Origin: Spartinivicinus ruber
Lineage (GTDB): Bacteria > Pseudomonadota > Gammaproteobacteria > Pseudomonadales > Zooshikellaceae
NCBI RefSeq assembly: GCF_011009015.1
Contig: NZ_CP048878.1
Span: forward strand, 3,378,354 to 3,442,353
Reading direction: 5' to 3'
Length of the DNA: 64,000 nt
The translations under genes were made by a program, and so were the position numbers. This document shows positions 1-9,261 of this stretch, one piece after another. The notes beneath the pieces were generated by a model, which ran no database searches, was not told the origin of the DNA, and saw nothing but the letters and a program-made list of their open reading frames with translations. How positions within the stretch are numbered: the stretch's first letter is position 1; each line of letters opens with the position of its first letter.

Positions 1-84
1 CAGTTTTTGTTGCTGACGCTGTGCGATCAGCTGCTGCCACTGAGCTAGTTGCCAGGGTAATGGTTGCGGCTCAAAGGCTAACAT
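1..84 (-). CDS. holB: DNA polymerase III delta' subunit, N-terminal fragment
   Basis: The gene starts at ATG 84 and runs off the left edge, so only 28 codons are visible. The peptide has a PWQ..QWQQL pattern like the start of HolB, the clamp-loader delta' subunit. Its start overlaps the end of tmk by 14 bases, which is the usual tmk-holB arrangement and implies translational coupling. The assignment rests on the start pattern and on position, because the ATPase-like domain lies outside the window. Confidence 0.7.
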   Translation of the reverse strand, partial: MLAFEPQPLPWQLAQWQQLIAQRQQQKL

Positions 85-718
85 ATTGGCTTATAACCTT
101 AGCTAATATCTGTTCCACTTGTTGCTTAACCTGCTCTAACGGCTGACTAGCATCAACTAGGTGAAACTGTTCAGGGTATTGCTCTGCTCTTTTTAGATAT
201 ACCTGCCTAACTCGTTCAAAGAAATCAATAGTTTGGCTTTCTATACGGTCTAACTCGCCCCGCTTAGCTGCCCTCTGTAATGCATCTGCCACTGGCATAT
301 CCAACAGCAAAGTGACATGGGGTCGTAATGCACCTTGTACTAGCTGCTCCAATTGAGCAATCTGCTGAAAATCCACACCACGTCCACCGCCTTGATAGGC
401 ATAAGTAGCATCCGTAAACCGGTCACAGACCACCACCTTTTGCTCTGCTAAAGCAGGCTTAATCACCTGCTCGATATGCTGCGCACGAGCCGCAAACATC
501 AATAACAACTCAGTAATATCAGCAACTGGCTCCTGCTGTGGTGTTAATAACAAGTCTCGAACCGCTTCAGCAAAAGGTGTTCCACCAGGCTCTCTGGTGG
601 TTACTAGGGGTAAGTTTTCAGCCTGCAGCCAGGCTTGAATAAAAGCTATACAGGTAGACTTGCCTACCCCTTCAGAGCCCTCCACTGTAATGAACAGGCC
701 TGATTTCAACTCTGACAT
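71..718 (-). CDS. tmk: Thymidylate kinase
   Basis: The 215-residue protein phosphorylates dTMP to dTDP in the cytoplasm, an essential step of dTTP synthesis. A Walker A loop GSEGVGKST is at residues 14-22, the DR(Y/F)xxS/T-like motif DRFTDATYAYQGGGRG is in the middle, and length is normal for the family. It lies between mltG and holB in a leftward group, the standard pabC-mltG-tmk-holB order. The start at 718 is directly before the conserved strand that leads into the P-loop, and no better start is seen. Confidence 0.97.
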   Translation of the reverse strand: MSELKSGLFITVEGSEGVGKSTCIAFIQAWLQAENLPLVTTREPGGTPFAEAVRDLLLTPQQEPVADITELLLMFAARAQHIEQVIKPALAEQKVVVCDRFTDATYAYQGGGRGVDFQQIAQLEQLVQGALRPHVTLLLDMPVADALQRAAKRGELDRIESQTIDFFERVRQVYLKRAEQYPEQFHLVDASQPLEQVKQQVEQILAKVISQYVSL

Positions 719-739
719 GATATATCGCTTGAAATTTCG

Positions 740-1792
740 TTAGTTATTAACAGGTTGTGAACGATAGTTATTGTTACGACTTAACTGATATTTACGCACT
801 GCCTGGTTATGCTCTGCCAAAGTCTTAGAAAAGTAATGACTACCATCCCCTTTAGCAACAAAGTATAGAGATTTCCCTGATGCAGGGTTTAACACAGCTT
901 TGATAGCAGCTTTCCCTGGCAATGCAATGGGTGTAGGTGGTAAGCCGCTGATGGTATAGGTGTTATAAGGAGTGGGCTGGCGTAAATGTTTTCTAGTTAG
1001 ATTACCCTGGTATTTATCCCCTAGCCCATAGATAACGGTAGGATCGGTTTGGAGTCGCATACCCTTTTCTAGCCGACGGGTAAATACCCCGGCTATTTGT
1101 GGCCTTTCGCCCGCTGCGCCTGTTTCTTTCTCCACAATTGAAGCCATGATTAGTGCCTCGTAAGGCGACTGATAAGGCAACCCTTCATCCCGTTTTTGCC
1201 ACTCTTTTGACAACACATTATCCATCTTTTGGTAAGCCCGCCGCAGCAAGGCTTTATCATTCATACCCGCGGTAAAAAAGTAGGTATCCGGAAAAAACAA
1301 CCCTTCAGCATGTTTGCTAGGCAACCCTAGCACTTCTAATAAATTGTTCCGGTCAACTGATACAGGTAGTGTGTGAGTAATTTGTGGGTGCTTGGCCAAG
1401 GCATCCAGCATTTGCTTAACACTCCAGCCTTCTACAAAAGTAACACTATATTGGCGCTGCTTGCCGTTAACCAAGGCTTCCAATAAGTTTTCATGGTTTG
1501 CGTTAGCTTGTAACTCGAACTCACCAGCCTTTAATTGCTGCGCTTTGCCTTTTGCTCGAATATAAAGTGCAAACAGCCAGTCATACTCAACCAGCCCTTG
1601 AGACTGTAACTGCTGGGTAATTTGCTTAACCGAAGAGCCACTGGCAATGGACAAGGTAGCTGACTGCTGATGTTTTAAAGGTTGTTTACCATATAAATCA
1701 ACCCCATAGATCAATGTCCAAGTAGCGGCAAGTAGCCCAACTCCAATCAAAAAAAACAAAAAAGTCAGTGTTCTGAAAATAAACGTTCGCAT
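740..1792 (-). CDS. mltG: Endolytic murein transglycosylase MltG
   Basis: MltG (YceG family) is an inner-membrane lytic transglycosylase that cuts nascent glycan strands and helps to terminate peptidoglycan synthesis. The start chosen (ATG 1792, 350 residues) begins with a short basic segment and one membrane helix at about residues 8-30. The longer open frame to 1879 would add 29 residues read inside pabC and is unlikely. The catalytic motif IVEKETG is present, with Glu221 matching the catalytic Glu of E. coli MltG, and a LysM-like N-terminal part precedes it. The start overlaps the end of pabC by 28 bases. Confidence 0.95.
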   Translation of the reverse strand: MRTFIFRTLTFLFFLIGVGLLAATWTLIYGVDLYGKQPLKHQQSATLSIASGSSVKQITQQLQSQGLVEYDWLFALYIRAKGKAQQLKAGEFELQANANHENLLEALVNGKQRQYSVTFVEGWSVKQMLDALAKHPQITHTLPVSVDRNNLLEVLGLPSKHAEGLFFPDTYFFTAGMNDKALLRRAYQKMDNVLSKEWQKRDEGLPYQSPYEALIMASIVEKETGAAGERPQIAGVFTRRLEKGMRLQTDPTVIYGLGDKYQGNLTRKHLRQPTPYNTYTISGLPPTPIALPGKAAIKAVLNPASGKSLYFVAKGDGSHYFSKTLAEHNQAVRKYQLSRNNNYRSQPVNN

Positions 1793-2613
1793 GGCATTAC
1801 TGCATTTATCAACGCCTGTAACTGCTGAGTCAGTTTTCCAACTGGCCAATTCCAGTGCCGGTAACCAGTTACCGGCCAAACCCCTATTACACTATTACAG
1901 ACAAATACTTCTTTGGCCCTAGCAAGTGCTGCAACTTTATACTCACCTGGTTTAACTGTTAAACCAAGCTGTGCTGCTTGCTCCAACACAAACTGACGAC
2001 AAACCCCAGCAACACCACTATAGGTTAATGCAGGGGTTTGCACTTCACTCTCGGCCACCCAAAAAATATTAGTCATTGTGCCTTCAACAATATGCTGGTT
2101 CAAATCCAGCATAAGCCCTTCTGCAAACTGGTTATCAGTCCACTCTTGTCTTGCTAATATTTGCTCAAGCCTATTAAGGTGCTTTAAACCCGCCAGCACT
2201 GGCTGCTGCCCTAAGCGGGTTTGGCAATCATAAAGTTTAATACCTTGCAGGAAATAGCTGACAGGATATTTTGGCAGCGGATACCAAAGCAGTAGCCGGT
2301 TGGGATGATTCGCTCCTGTAGAATTGTAACCGCGTCCACCAGAGCCACGGGTAACCATTAGCTTAACAATGCCATGACTGGCTATCTGACTAGTGATAAA
2401 CGCCTTCAACTCTTGCTCAACTACGCCTGATTCAATGACGATAGATAGACATCGACAGCCTTTCAACAGACGCTCGAGGTGTTGCAGCCACCAAACAGGC
2501 TGATTATTTTCAACTCGAATGGTTTCAAATAAGCCATCACCGTAATGAAGCCCCCGATCTGTGGCTGGAAGCGTTGCTACAACTTCACCATTTAACCAGC
2601 AATGACCAGCCAC
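1765..2613 (-). CDS. pabC: 4-amino-4-deoxychorismate lyase
   Basis: The 282-residue protein is a class IV PLP-dependent aminotransferase-fold enzyme. It releases pyruvate from aminodeoxychorismate to give p-aminobenzoate for folate. The N-terminal DRGLHYGDGLFETIRV pattern and the LKHLNRLEQ motif with the probable PLP lysine at residue 144 are characteristic of PabC. It sits between fabF and mltG, its usual gammaproteobacterial place. D-amino-acid and branched-chain aminotransferases share the fold, but KHLNR and the context favour PabC. Confidence 0.95.
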   Translation of the reverse strand: MAGHCWLNGEVVATLPATDRGLHYGDGLFETIRVENNQPVWWLQHLERLLKGCRCLSIVIESGVVEQELKAFITSQIASHGIVKLMVTRGSGGRGYNSTGANHPNRLLLWYPLPKYPVSYFLQGIKLYDCQTRLGQQPVLAGLKHLNRLEQILARQEWTDNQFAEGLMLDLNQHIVEGTMTNIFWVAESEVQTPALTYSGVAGVCRQFVLEQAAQLGLTVKPGEYKVAALARAKEVFVCNSVIGVWPVTGYRHWNWPVGKLTQQLQALINAVMPCERLFSEH

Positions 2614-2687
2614 CTATACCTCTTTACTGCTAACAAAAATGATCACACCCACTACCCTATAAGCTGACAGCTAAATGGCTCTATTTG

Positions 2688-3926
2688 TTAAACCTTGGCA
2701 AACACTAATGACGCATTAGTACCACCAAAGCCAAAAGAGTTCGATAATGCATAGTCTATAGAAATGGAGCGGGGCTCATGGGGTACATAATCAAGTGTGC
2801 ACTCAGGGTCTGGGTTATCCAAATTAATGGTTGGTGGCGCAACTTGGTCACGAATAGCCAGAGCTGTAAATGCTGCTTCAATGGCTCCAGCAGCACCCAG
2901 CAAATGCCCTGTCATTGACTTGGTAGAACTCATGACTACTTGTTTGGCGCTATTTCCCATCAACCGGGTTACTGCTCTTGACTCAGCAATATCACCTGCA
3001 GGGGTCGAAGTACCATGGGCATTGATATAGTCAATTTGATCTGCCGTTAGCTTCGCATCTCTAACTGCATTCTCCATAGCTTTTAGTGCACCTCGACCAT
3101 CTTCAGGGGGAGCAGTCACATGAAAAGCATCAGCGCTCATACCAAAGCCAACTAGCTCAGCATAAATAGTGGCACCACGACGCTTAGCATGCTCGTATTC
3201 TTCTAGTACAACTACTCCAGCACCATCACTAAGAACAAAACCATCACGGTCTTGATCCCAGGGGCGACTAGCTTTTTCTGGTGCATCATTACGTGTCGAT
3301 AATGCTCTAGCTGCACTAAAACCGGCCATACCAATGGCAGCCGAGGCTTTTTCTGCACCACCCGCCACCATAATATCTGCTTCATCGAAAGCAATGTTGC
3401 GCGCGGCTAGGCCAATACAGTGTGTTCCCGTGGTACAAGCAGTGCTAACAGCATAGTTTGGGCCACGCAGATTAAACATCATGGACAATTGACCGCTGAC
3501 CATGTTGACGATGGAGGCAGGCACAAAGAAAGGAGAAATACGCCTTGGCCCTGACTGGTTTAAAGTTTGTACATTTTGCTCAATGGTGGAGATACCCCCA
3601 ATACCTGAGCCAATGACTGTTCCAACACGATCAGCATTTGCATCGGATACTTCAAAGCCAGCATCTTTGATTGCTTGAATAGCAGCAACCAATCCATACT
3701 GAATGAACATATCCATTTTTCGTGCTTGTTTAGCAGGCATGTATTCAGCAATATCTAAGTCTCTAATAATACCAGCAAACTTAGTGGGCAAGTTTGCTAC
3801 ATCCATAAAATCAATAGCGCTTATACCACTTTGACCAGATAGTATCTTTTGCCATGCTGTAGAAACAGAGTTTCCTAATGGAGTCACAAGTCCTAAACCA
3901 GTAATCACCACTCGTCTGCGAGACAC
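2688..3926 (-). CDS. fabF: Beta-ketoacyl-ACP synthase II
   Basis: FabF condenses malonyl-ACP with acyl-ACP in fatty-acid elongation. I chose GTG 3926 as the start. It gives 412 residues, the normal size, begins with the usual SRRRVVITG segment, and has a strong GGGGAGAG ribosome site just upstream; an in-frame ATG at 3986 would add 20 atypical residues. The Cys-His-His triad is present: Cys164 in STACTTGTH, His in [11 protein letters not shown], and His in [14 protein letters not shown]. It lies downstream of acpP but is separated from it by 450 bases with a terminator, so it probably has its own promoter as well. Confidence 0.97.
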   Translation of the reverse strand: MSRRRVVITGLGLVTPLGNSVSTAWQKILSGQSGISAIDFMDVANLPTKFAGIIRDLDIAEYMPAKQARKMDMFIQYGLVAAIQAIKDAGFEVSDANADRVGTVIGSGIGGISTIEQNVQTLNQSGPRRISPFFVPASIVNMVSGQLSMMFNLRGPNYAVSTACTTGTHCIGLAARNIAFDEADIMVAGGAEKASAAIGMAGFSAARALSTRNDAPEKASRPWDQDRDGFVLSDGAGVVVLEEYEHAKRRGATIYAELVGFGMSADAFHVTAPPEDGRGALKAMENAVRDAKLTADQIDYINAHGTSTPAGDIAESRAVTRLMGNSAKQVVMSSTKSMTGHLLGAAGAIEAAFTALAIRDQVAPPTINLDNPDPECTLDYVPHEPRSISIDYALSNSFGFGGTNASLVFAKV

Positions 3927-4376
3927 TAATGCTCTCCCCAAAATAAATCGATAACAATATAACGAAGACCTAACATAATTAACCACACATGCTTTACTTC
4001 TTCGGTATTACAAACTGCTTAAATCAATGAAACGTTACTACTGTTCAGTGATACACTAGATAGAAATTAGTGAGACGTTGCAATTGTTTAATAATATTAC
4101 ACATCACATGACAGGCATATCTTAGTTTGTGTACCCGCCATTTTAGCCAGAAAAATAATTGGCTAACTTAATTAAACTTTTTCCGCAAACTCCCAAAATT
4201 AGCAAAGCCCCACCTGTTGTTTTCAGCAAACAGCATGCCTAGTTATCAGTTAATTACATCCGTTTTACTCTGACTGCATAAAAAGCTAGCCACTGTACTC
4301 GAAATTAAGCTCACAAAGAAAAAGCCGTTCAGGATATGAACGGCTTTTTCTTAAAACAAACAAGAAGCAAATAAAA
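3927..4376. other. fabF-acpP intergenic region
   Basis: This 450-base stretch holds the acpP terminator near its right end and presumably the fabF promoter. I see no credible open frame or RNA gene in it. It is AT-rich. Confidence 0.6.
4318..4350 (-). terminator. Rho-independent terminator after acpP
   Basis: A perfect 13-bp stem (GAAAAAGCCGTTC and its complement) encloses a 7-base loop. It lies 26 bases past the acpP stop codon, and on the leftward strand the stem ends in a T-run. It would allow acpP to make a short, abundant mRNA of its own, as is common for this gene. Confidence 0.9.
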
Positions 4377-4610
4377 TTACTGATGATTAATAACGTAATC
4401 AATAGCTTCTTGAACAGTAGTAATTTTTTCAGCTTCTTCGTCAGGAATCTCGGTCTCAAACTCTTCTTCTAGCGCCATTACCAGCTCAACAGTGTCTAGA
4501 GAATCAGCGCCAAGATCGTCAACAAAAGATGCGCCATTTGTCACTTCTTCTTCTTTAACGCCCAATTGTTCGCAAACGATTTTTTTGACGCGTTCATCAA
4601 TGGTACTCAT
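4377..4610 (-). CDS. acpP: Acyl carrier protein
   Basis: The 77-residue acidic protein carries growing acyl chains on a 4'-phosphopantetheine arm. The attachment site is Ser37 in the motif [10 protein letters not shown]. It lies between fabG and fabF, the usual cluster order. A TAGGAG ribosome site is about 11 bases upstream of the ATG, a good promoter lies in the 144-base gap to fabG, and a terminator follows. Together these indicate a separate, strongly expressed transcript. Confidence 0.98.
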   Translation of the reverse strand: MSTIDERVKKIVCEQLGVKEEEVTNGASFVDDLGADSLDTVELVMALEEEFETEIPDEEAEKITTVQEAIDYVINHQ

Positions 4611-4658
4611 ACCTTGTTCTGCTCCTATCTAGTTATGCAGTCTCGCTGCAGAGGTAAG

Positions 4659-4686
4659 TGTATAAAAACGTTTGTGATGAAAGCAA
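4659..4686 (-). promoter_or_regulatory. Candidate sigma-70 promoter of acpP
   Basis: On the leftward strand a -35-like TTGCTT (4681-4686) and a -10-like TATACA (4659-4664) are separated by 16 bases, about 50 bases ahead of the acpP start. This is a match by eye to the consensus, not a mapped start site. Confidence 0.5.
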
Positions 4687-4754
4687 GTTCACCACCCCCA
4701 AAAATTACCGGGTATTCTAGCAGTACTTTCAGGGAGTACAATGGGAATTATCAA

Positions 4755-5501
4755 TTATCCCATGTACATGCCCCCATTTACATGGAGGGTCTCACCAGTA
4801 ATGTAGCCTGCTGGCTCACTGGCAAGGAATTTAACAGCTGCCGCAATTTCCTCTGGCTGTCCCAGTCGCGCTAATGGAATTTGCCCTAATAACGTCTCTT
4901 TGTGTGCCTCTGGCAGCTCACGGGTCATATCAGTATCAATAAAGCCAGGCGCTACTGCATTTACTGTAATATTTCTTGCCCCTAATTCACGTGCCAATGA
5001 CCGAGTAAAGCCCTCAAGTCCCGCCTTAGCCGCTGCATAATTGGTTTGCCCTGCATTGCCCATTGAGCCAACGACTGAGCTGACATTAATAATGCGCCCC
5101 CAACGGGCTTTTGTCATTGCTCTCAAGCAAGCTTTACTCACTCGATATAATGAAGTGAGGTTTGTATTGATAACGGATTCCCATTCGTCTGCTTTCATCC
5201 GCATCAAAATATTATCCCGGGTAATACCTGCATTATTTATCACGACTAACGGACTACCACCGAGTGTTTCAGCAATTGTCTTTATGCTTTGTTCAACAGA
5301 GGCATCGTCACCGACATCTAACACAAAACCTTGCCCTGAATTATTGACTTCTTTCAGGTAAGCCGTAATTGCTTCAGCTCCCCTTTCTGAAGTAGCTGTT
5401 CCAGCAACAGTGGCTCCTGCTTCAGCAAGTGCTTTGGCAATAGCTTGCCCAATACCTCGGCTTGCCCCTGTCACTAGGGCGATTTTTCCAGTTAAATCCA
5501 T
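4755..5501 (-). CDS. fabG: 3-oxoacyl-ACP reductase
   Basis: The 248-residue short-chain dehydrogenase reduces 3-oxoacyl-ACP with NADPH in fatty-acid elongation. The cofactor motif TGASRGIG is at residues 11-18, NNAG at 89-92, and the catalytic Ser-Tyr-Lys set is visible as SSV (142), Tyr155 and Lys159 in NYAAAKAG. Its place between fabD and acpP makes FabG far more likely than another SDR enzyme. Confidence 0.97.
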   Translation of the reverse strand: MDLTGKIALVTGASRGIGQAIAKALAEAGATVAGTATSERGAEAITAYLKEVNNSGQGFVLDVGDDASVEQSIKTIAETLGGSPLVVINNAGITRDNILMRMKADEWESVINTNLTSLYRVSKACLRAMTKARWGRIINVSSVVGSMGNAGQTNYAAAKAGLEGFTRSLARELGARNITVNAVAPGFIDTDMTRELPEAHKETLLGQIPLARLGQPEEIAAAVKFLASEPAGYITGETLHVNGGMYMG

Positions 5502-5550
5502 TGTTTCTCTCGATTATTAAATGCGTTTAACTAACTATTAACTTAATGTG

Positions 5551-6495
5551 CTAATTAACATTTAAAGCTGCAAGTGCTGCATCAAAGGCATCAGACTGCT
5601 CTAAAGAAGCTACAGCTAAGCGGCGATGAATACGCTTATTTAAACCAGACAACACTTTGCCAGGTCCACATTCATAAATAGCCTCAATACCCGCATTAAC
5701 CATAGACTGCACAGTATCCACCCATAACACTGGACTATATAACTGCTTAACTAAGTTGCCCTGCAACTGCTCGACCGTCTCAGCTGCTGCTGCAGTAACA
5801 TTCTGTAATACGGGAATTTTTGGCTGACTTAAATCAATTTCAGCTAGTGCTTCAGCTAACTGCTCTGCAGCAGGTTTCATCAGCAAGCAATGTGAAGGCA
5901 CACTCACAGGCAATGAGATGACTTTTTTCGCCCCTTTTTCTTTGGCGACTGCCATCGCACGTTCTACCGCTTCATACTGTCCTGCAATCACAACCTGGCC
6001 CGGCGAGTTGTAGTTAACTGGCGCAACAATTTGTTGCTCAGCTGATTCTATGCAGACAGCAGCCACTGCTTCATCATCAAGTCCTATGACAGCCGCCATC
6101 GCTCCCTCACCTTCAGCTACCGCATCCTGCATCAACTGCCCCCTTAACCTGACCAGTTTGACAGCATCAACTAGTGACATTGCTTCAGCACAAACAAGTG
6201 CCGAGTATTCTCCCAAGCTATGTCCAGCCATTAACTCAGGCTTTAATGCAGTTTCAGATTGCCATAAACGCCATAAGGCAACGCTGGCAGTTAAAATTGC
6301 AGGCTGAGTGCGTTCTGTTTTATTTAACACTTCAGCCGGCCCTTGCTGTACGAGCTCCCACAGGTCATAACTCAATGCAGCTGAAGCCTCAGCAAATGTA
6401 TCCTTAATCACTGACTGCTCAGCAGCAATTGCTGACAGCATACCCACTTGTTGCGAACCCTGTCCGGGAAAAGCAAAGGCAAATTGTGTCGTCAT
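5551..6495 (-). CDS. fabD: Malonyl-CoA:ACP transacylase
   Basis: FabD moves the malonyl group from CoA to ACP, supplying the extender unit for the fatty-acid cycle. The 314-residue protein has the N-terminal FAFPGQGSQ motif, the nucleophile elbow GHSLGEYSAL with Ser93, and a PSHCLLM segment with the partner His. It is 49 bases from fabG on the same strand and is probably cotranscribed with it. Confidence 0.97.
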   Translation of the reverse strand: MTTQFAFAFPGQGSQQVGMLSAIAAEQSVIKDTFAEASAALSYDLWELVQQGPAEVLNKTERTQPAILTASVALWRLWQSETALKPELMAGHSLGEYSALVCAEAMSLVDAVKLVRLRGQLMQDAVAEGEGAMAAVIGLDDEAVAAVCIESAEQQIVAPVNYNSPGQVVIAGQYEAVERAMAVAKEKGAKKVISLPVSVPSHCLLMKPAAEQLAEALAEIDLSQPKIPVLQNVTAAAAETVEQLQGNLVKQLYSPVLWVDTVQSMVNAGIEAIYECGPGKVLSGLNKRIHRRLAVASLEQSDAFDAALAALNVN

Positions 6496-6600
6496 TTAAA
6501 TTGCAACCCTCTGACTTATCAGTCAATAAAAAGCCGCCATTATAAGCGAAATATTAAAAAAAGTATCTGAGAAATTATTAATCTAAACAATGTGCCTTAT

Positions 6601-6622
6601 TTAACAGTTTAACAACTGTTAA
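6601..6622. repeat. Perfect AT-rich inverted repeat between plsX and fabD
   Basis: TTAACAGTT and its exact complement are separated by TAAC, giving a 9-bp palindromic hairpin about 106 bases ahead of fabD. It has no GC-rich stem or T-run, so it looks more like an operator than a terminator. The binding protein, if any, is unknown. Confidence 0.35.
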
Positions 6623-6738
6623 GCTTCATCCTAACCGCACCTTAACAAAACTACCCAGTCAGCACTTACAATAAACTGAAATACTATTAACAATGTACTG
6701 CATCTGCTTACTTTTTTTGCAACAGCCAAAACAAAAAT

Positions 6739-7764
6739 TCAGTCAACTTCTAGCCAAGCCTCTAACGCTTCATTTAGCACCTGAGGTAATTTAAGCTGTG
6801 CTTGTTGATAGGCTTGCTCAATTGCCCAACTGAAGCCCAAGCTATCTGCATGACCATGGCTTTTTATCACTGTTCCCTGCAAACCTAGCAGACTCGCACC
6901 GTTATATATACGAGGATCAATTTGCTGATGCAGTTTATGAAAAATACGTTTCGTAAGCCAACGAGTCAGAGGATTTCGCAACCAAGAGCCGGCCATTTCC
7001 TGTATCGACGCTAAAATAAACTCTGCTAGCCCTTCACTGGTTTTTAATGCCACATTACCAACAAAACCATCACAAACGACTACTGATGTATGACCTTGAA
7101 ACAGCTGATTACCTTCTACGTACCCCGTAAAGTTCAGCTTTGAATTACTTTCAATTAATTGCCTTGCGAGTCGAACCTGCTCGTTCCCCTTGATTGCCTC
7201 ACTTCCTACATTCAATAAACCAACCGTAGGGGAACTTATGCCATGTAAGCATTCAACCAATAAAGCCGCCAATACCGCAAATTGATATAAATGCTCAGAG
7301 TGACAATCAACATTAGCACCTAAATCCAGCAGATAACTGACTCCTTGCTGAGTAGGAAGTCGACTCACAATAGCAGGCCGATCAATACCTGGCAGTGTTT
7401 TTAACACATATCGCCCGATTACCATCAAGGCACCGGTATTACCTGCACTCACACATGCCTCCGCCTGCCCTGACGCTACCAAATCAATCGCCTGACGCAT
7501 GGATGCTTTTGGCTTGGCACGTAAAGCCCAGGTAGGCTTATCCGCCATCGTAATAACATCAGGTGCATGAACAATATCAAACTGGGATGAGCAATCAGGA
7601 AAGGTTTTTAATTGGTTTTGAATGAGGGCGCGATCACCCACCAATATCAATTGACAAGAACGTTTCGGTTGGAGGTTTAACCACTGAACAGCAGCAGCAA
7701 TGGCACTGCGGGGACCCAGGTCCCCACCCATTACGTCAAGCGCAATGGTCGTCAACTGGGTCAA
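6739..7764 (-). CDS. plsX: Phosphate acyltransferase PlsX
   Basis: PlsX makes acyl-phosphate from acyl-ACP, the first step towards phosphatidic acid through PlsY. The 341-residue sequence begins with the typical IALDVMGGDLGPR segment and contains VSAGNTGALMVIG and the VVCDGFVGNVALKTSEG motif. It is 3 bases downstream of rpmF, in the standard yceD-rpmF-plsX-fab cluster that links ribosome and membrane synthesis. Confidence 0.97.
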   Translation of the reverse strand: MTQLTTIALDVMGGDLGPRSAIAAAVQWLNLQPKRSCQLILVGDRALIQNQLKTFPDCSSQFDIVHAPDVITMADKPTWALRAKPKASMRQAIDLVASGQAEACVSAGNTGALMVIGRYVLKTLPGIDRPAIVSRLPTQQGVSYLLDLGANVDCHSEHLYQFAVLAALLVECLHGISSPTVGLLNVGSEAIKGNEQVRLARQLIESNSKLNFTGYVEGNQLFQGHTSVVVCDGFVGNVALKTSEGLAEFILASIQEMAGSWLRNPLTRWLTKRIFHKLHQQIDPRIYNGASLLGLQGTVIKSHGHADSLGFSWAIEQAYQQAQLKLPQVLNEALEAWLEVD

Positions 7765-7767
7765 GGA

Positions 7768-7950
7768 TTACTCGTCGTCTGTGCTAGCTACGACTTTACG
7801 ACCACGGTAGAAGCCATCAGGTGACACGTGATGACGACGATGGGTTTCACCCGTAGTAGAATCCACAGTTAACGCAGCACCAGTCAAGCCATCGTGCGCA
7901 CGACGCATACCACGCTTAGACCGAGTTTTACGGTTTTGCTGAACAGCCAT
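7768..7950 (-). CDS. rpmF: 50S ribosomal protein L32
   Basis: The 60-residue basic protein begins [21 protein letters not shown], the family signature, and contains the HRRHHV segment. The zinc-binding cysteines found in some L32 proteins are absent, as in other gammaproteobacterial versions. It lies 10 bases after yceD and 3 bases before plsX, so the three are almost certainly one transcript. Confidence 0.97.
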   Translation of the reverse strand: MAVQQNRKTRSKRGMRRAHDGLTGAALTVDSTTGETHRRHHVSPDGFYRGRKVVASTDDE

Positions 7951-7960
7951 GAAAAGCTCC

Positions 7961-8494
7961 TTAAGTCTTCGACTTTTTCAAGGAAGCCAACACAGCGAAT
8001 GGGTTTTTGGGCTGCTCTGATATAGTAGAATCATCTACAGCATCAGGATCTAACCACTCCATTTGCGGCTGGCAAATTGGATCCTCGTGAGCAGGCACAA
8101 TAGGTAAATTAAGAATTAACTCTTCATCTATCAGCCTAGCTAATGAAAGGTGTTCATCAGCAACCACGATAGGGTCCAGATAATCTGGTAATTGCTTACC
8201 AGACTCATCACTCCAGACGACTGCCAACAGCACTTCAACCGTTACTCCAAGTGTAACTGGCTCCAAGCACCGCTGACAGGTCATCTGTACTTGGGCAACT
8301 AACTGCCCAGATATCACAAAGTGACCTTCTGCATCTTGAGTAAAAGCTAAGTCAACCTCTACTTCCCCCTCAGGGTTAGTGAGATAGTTAGCTACCTGCT
8401 CAAGATCAGCAACAGGCCACCCCCCTTTTAAACTGACATGCTGTTTGGCAAGTTTACGGGGGTCAATTGTTTTGGGTAAATGACCTTCTAACAT
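7961..8494 (-). CDS. yceD: YceD family (DUF177) protein, 23S rRNA accumulation protein
   Basis: The 177-residue acidic protein belongs to the YceD/DUF177 family, which is linked to 23S rRNA accumulation in other bacteria. The conserved CQRCLEPV motif is visible in the middle. It is the first gene of the leftward yceD-rpmF-plsX group and is divergent from maf, with the two starts 127 bases apart. The exact biochemical role is not settled for the family. Confidence 0.93.
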   Translation of the reverse strand: MLEGHLPKTIDPRKLAKQHVSLKGGWPVADLEQVANYLTNPEGEVEVDLAFTQDAEGHFVISGQLVAQVQMTCQRCLEPVTLGVTVEVLLAVVWSDESGKQLPDYLDPIVVADEHLSLARLIDEELILNLPIVPAHEDPICQPQMEWLDPDAVDDSTISEQPKNPFAVLASLKKSKT

Positions 8495-8621
8495 AAGCGC
8501 GCAATAATAGGCATAGTAATGCTAGCTGTCAAAGGGTTTATTGCTGATTCTGGTGTAAACGAACAACACGCATTATTATCTAGTGCCATTAAAGTTAAGC
8601 TGCTAACTATTAACACTGCAA

Positions 8622-9212
8622 ATGACTGATTTTCAACTAATCCTAGCTTCTAGCTCCCCTTATCGGAAAGCCCTTTTAAACAAGCTTCAACTCCCATTTC
8701 GTTGTCATTCACCAGATATTGATGAGCAACCTCTAGTAGGTGAGCCACCTAGCCAACTGACTAAACGCTTAACCATTACAAAAGCAGCTGTAGTTGCTGA
8801 AAGCTATGAAAATACCAACCACTTAATTATCAGTTCTGATCAGGTGGCGAGCCTTAATGGCAAAATTTTAGATAAACCGGGTAACTTTCAAAATGCTCAA
8901 CAACAGCTTAAAGCAAGCAGCGGCAATCGCGTTATTTTTTATACTGGGTTATGCATCTGGAACAGTGCTAATGGGCACCATCTGTATGAGGTTTCTCAAA
9001 CCCAGGTACTTTTTAGAAAACTGACTGACCAAGCAATTGACCACTATTTACAAGCTGATCAACCATTTGACTGTGCAGGTAGCTTTAAATGTGAGTCACT
9101 AGGAATTGCACTATTTAGCAAACTAGAAACTGATGACCCAAATAGTCTGGTGGGATTGCCGCTGATTAAGCTAGTGAGTTTGCTGGAAGAGATGGGAGTA
9201 AAAGTATTATAA
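8622..9212 (+). CDS. maf: Maf/YceF nucleotide pyrophosphatase
   Basis: The 196-residue cytoplasmic protein begins with FQLILASSSPYRKALLNKL, the Maf signature, and contains an ISSDQVA segment with a catalytic Asp. Proteins of the YceF branch hydrolyse modified nucleotides such as 7-methyl-GTP. It is the only rightward gene in this part of the window, next to yceD and convergent with sppA, as in related genomes. Confidence 0.93.
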   Translation: MTDFQLILASSSPYRKALLNKLQLPFRCHSPDIDEQPLVGEPPSQLTKRLTITKAAVVAESYENTNHLIISSDQVASLNGKILDKPGNFQNAQQQLKASSGNRVIFYTGLCIWNSANGHHLYEVSQTQVLFRKLTDQAIDHYLQADQPFDCAGSFKCESLGIALFSKLETDDPNSLVGLPLIKLVSLLEEMGVKVL

Positions 9213-9218
9213 AAATTT

Positions 9219-9242
9219 TAGGAAGGCAAAATAGCCTTCCTA
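9219..9242. terminator. Terminator between maf and sppA
   Basis: A perfect 9-bp stem (TAGGAAGGC and its complement) encloses the loop AAAATA between the convergent ends of maf and sppA. A T-run follows on the leftward strand, so it mainly suits sppA but can serve both genes. Confidence 0.75.
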
Positions 9243-9261
9243 GAAAAAAGCTAGATTTAAT

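Noticed and set aside
1793-1879. Longer N-terminus of mltG
   Set aside because: The extra 29 residues are read inside pabC and lack the pattern of MltG; ATG 1792 gives the usual membrane anchor at the start.
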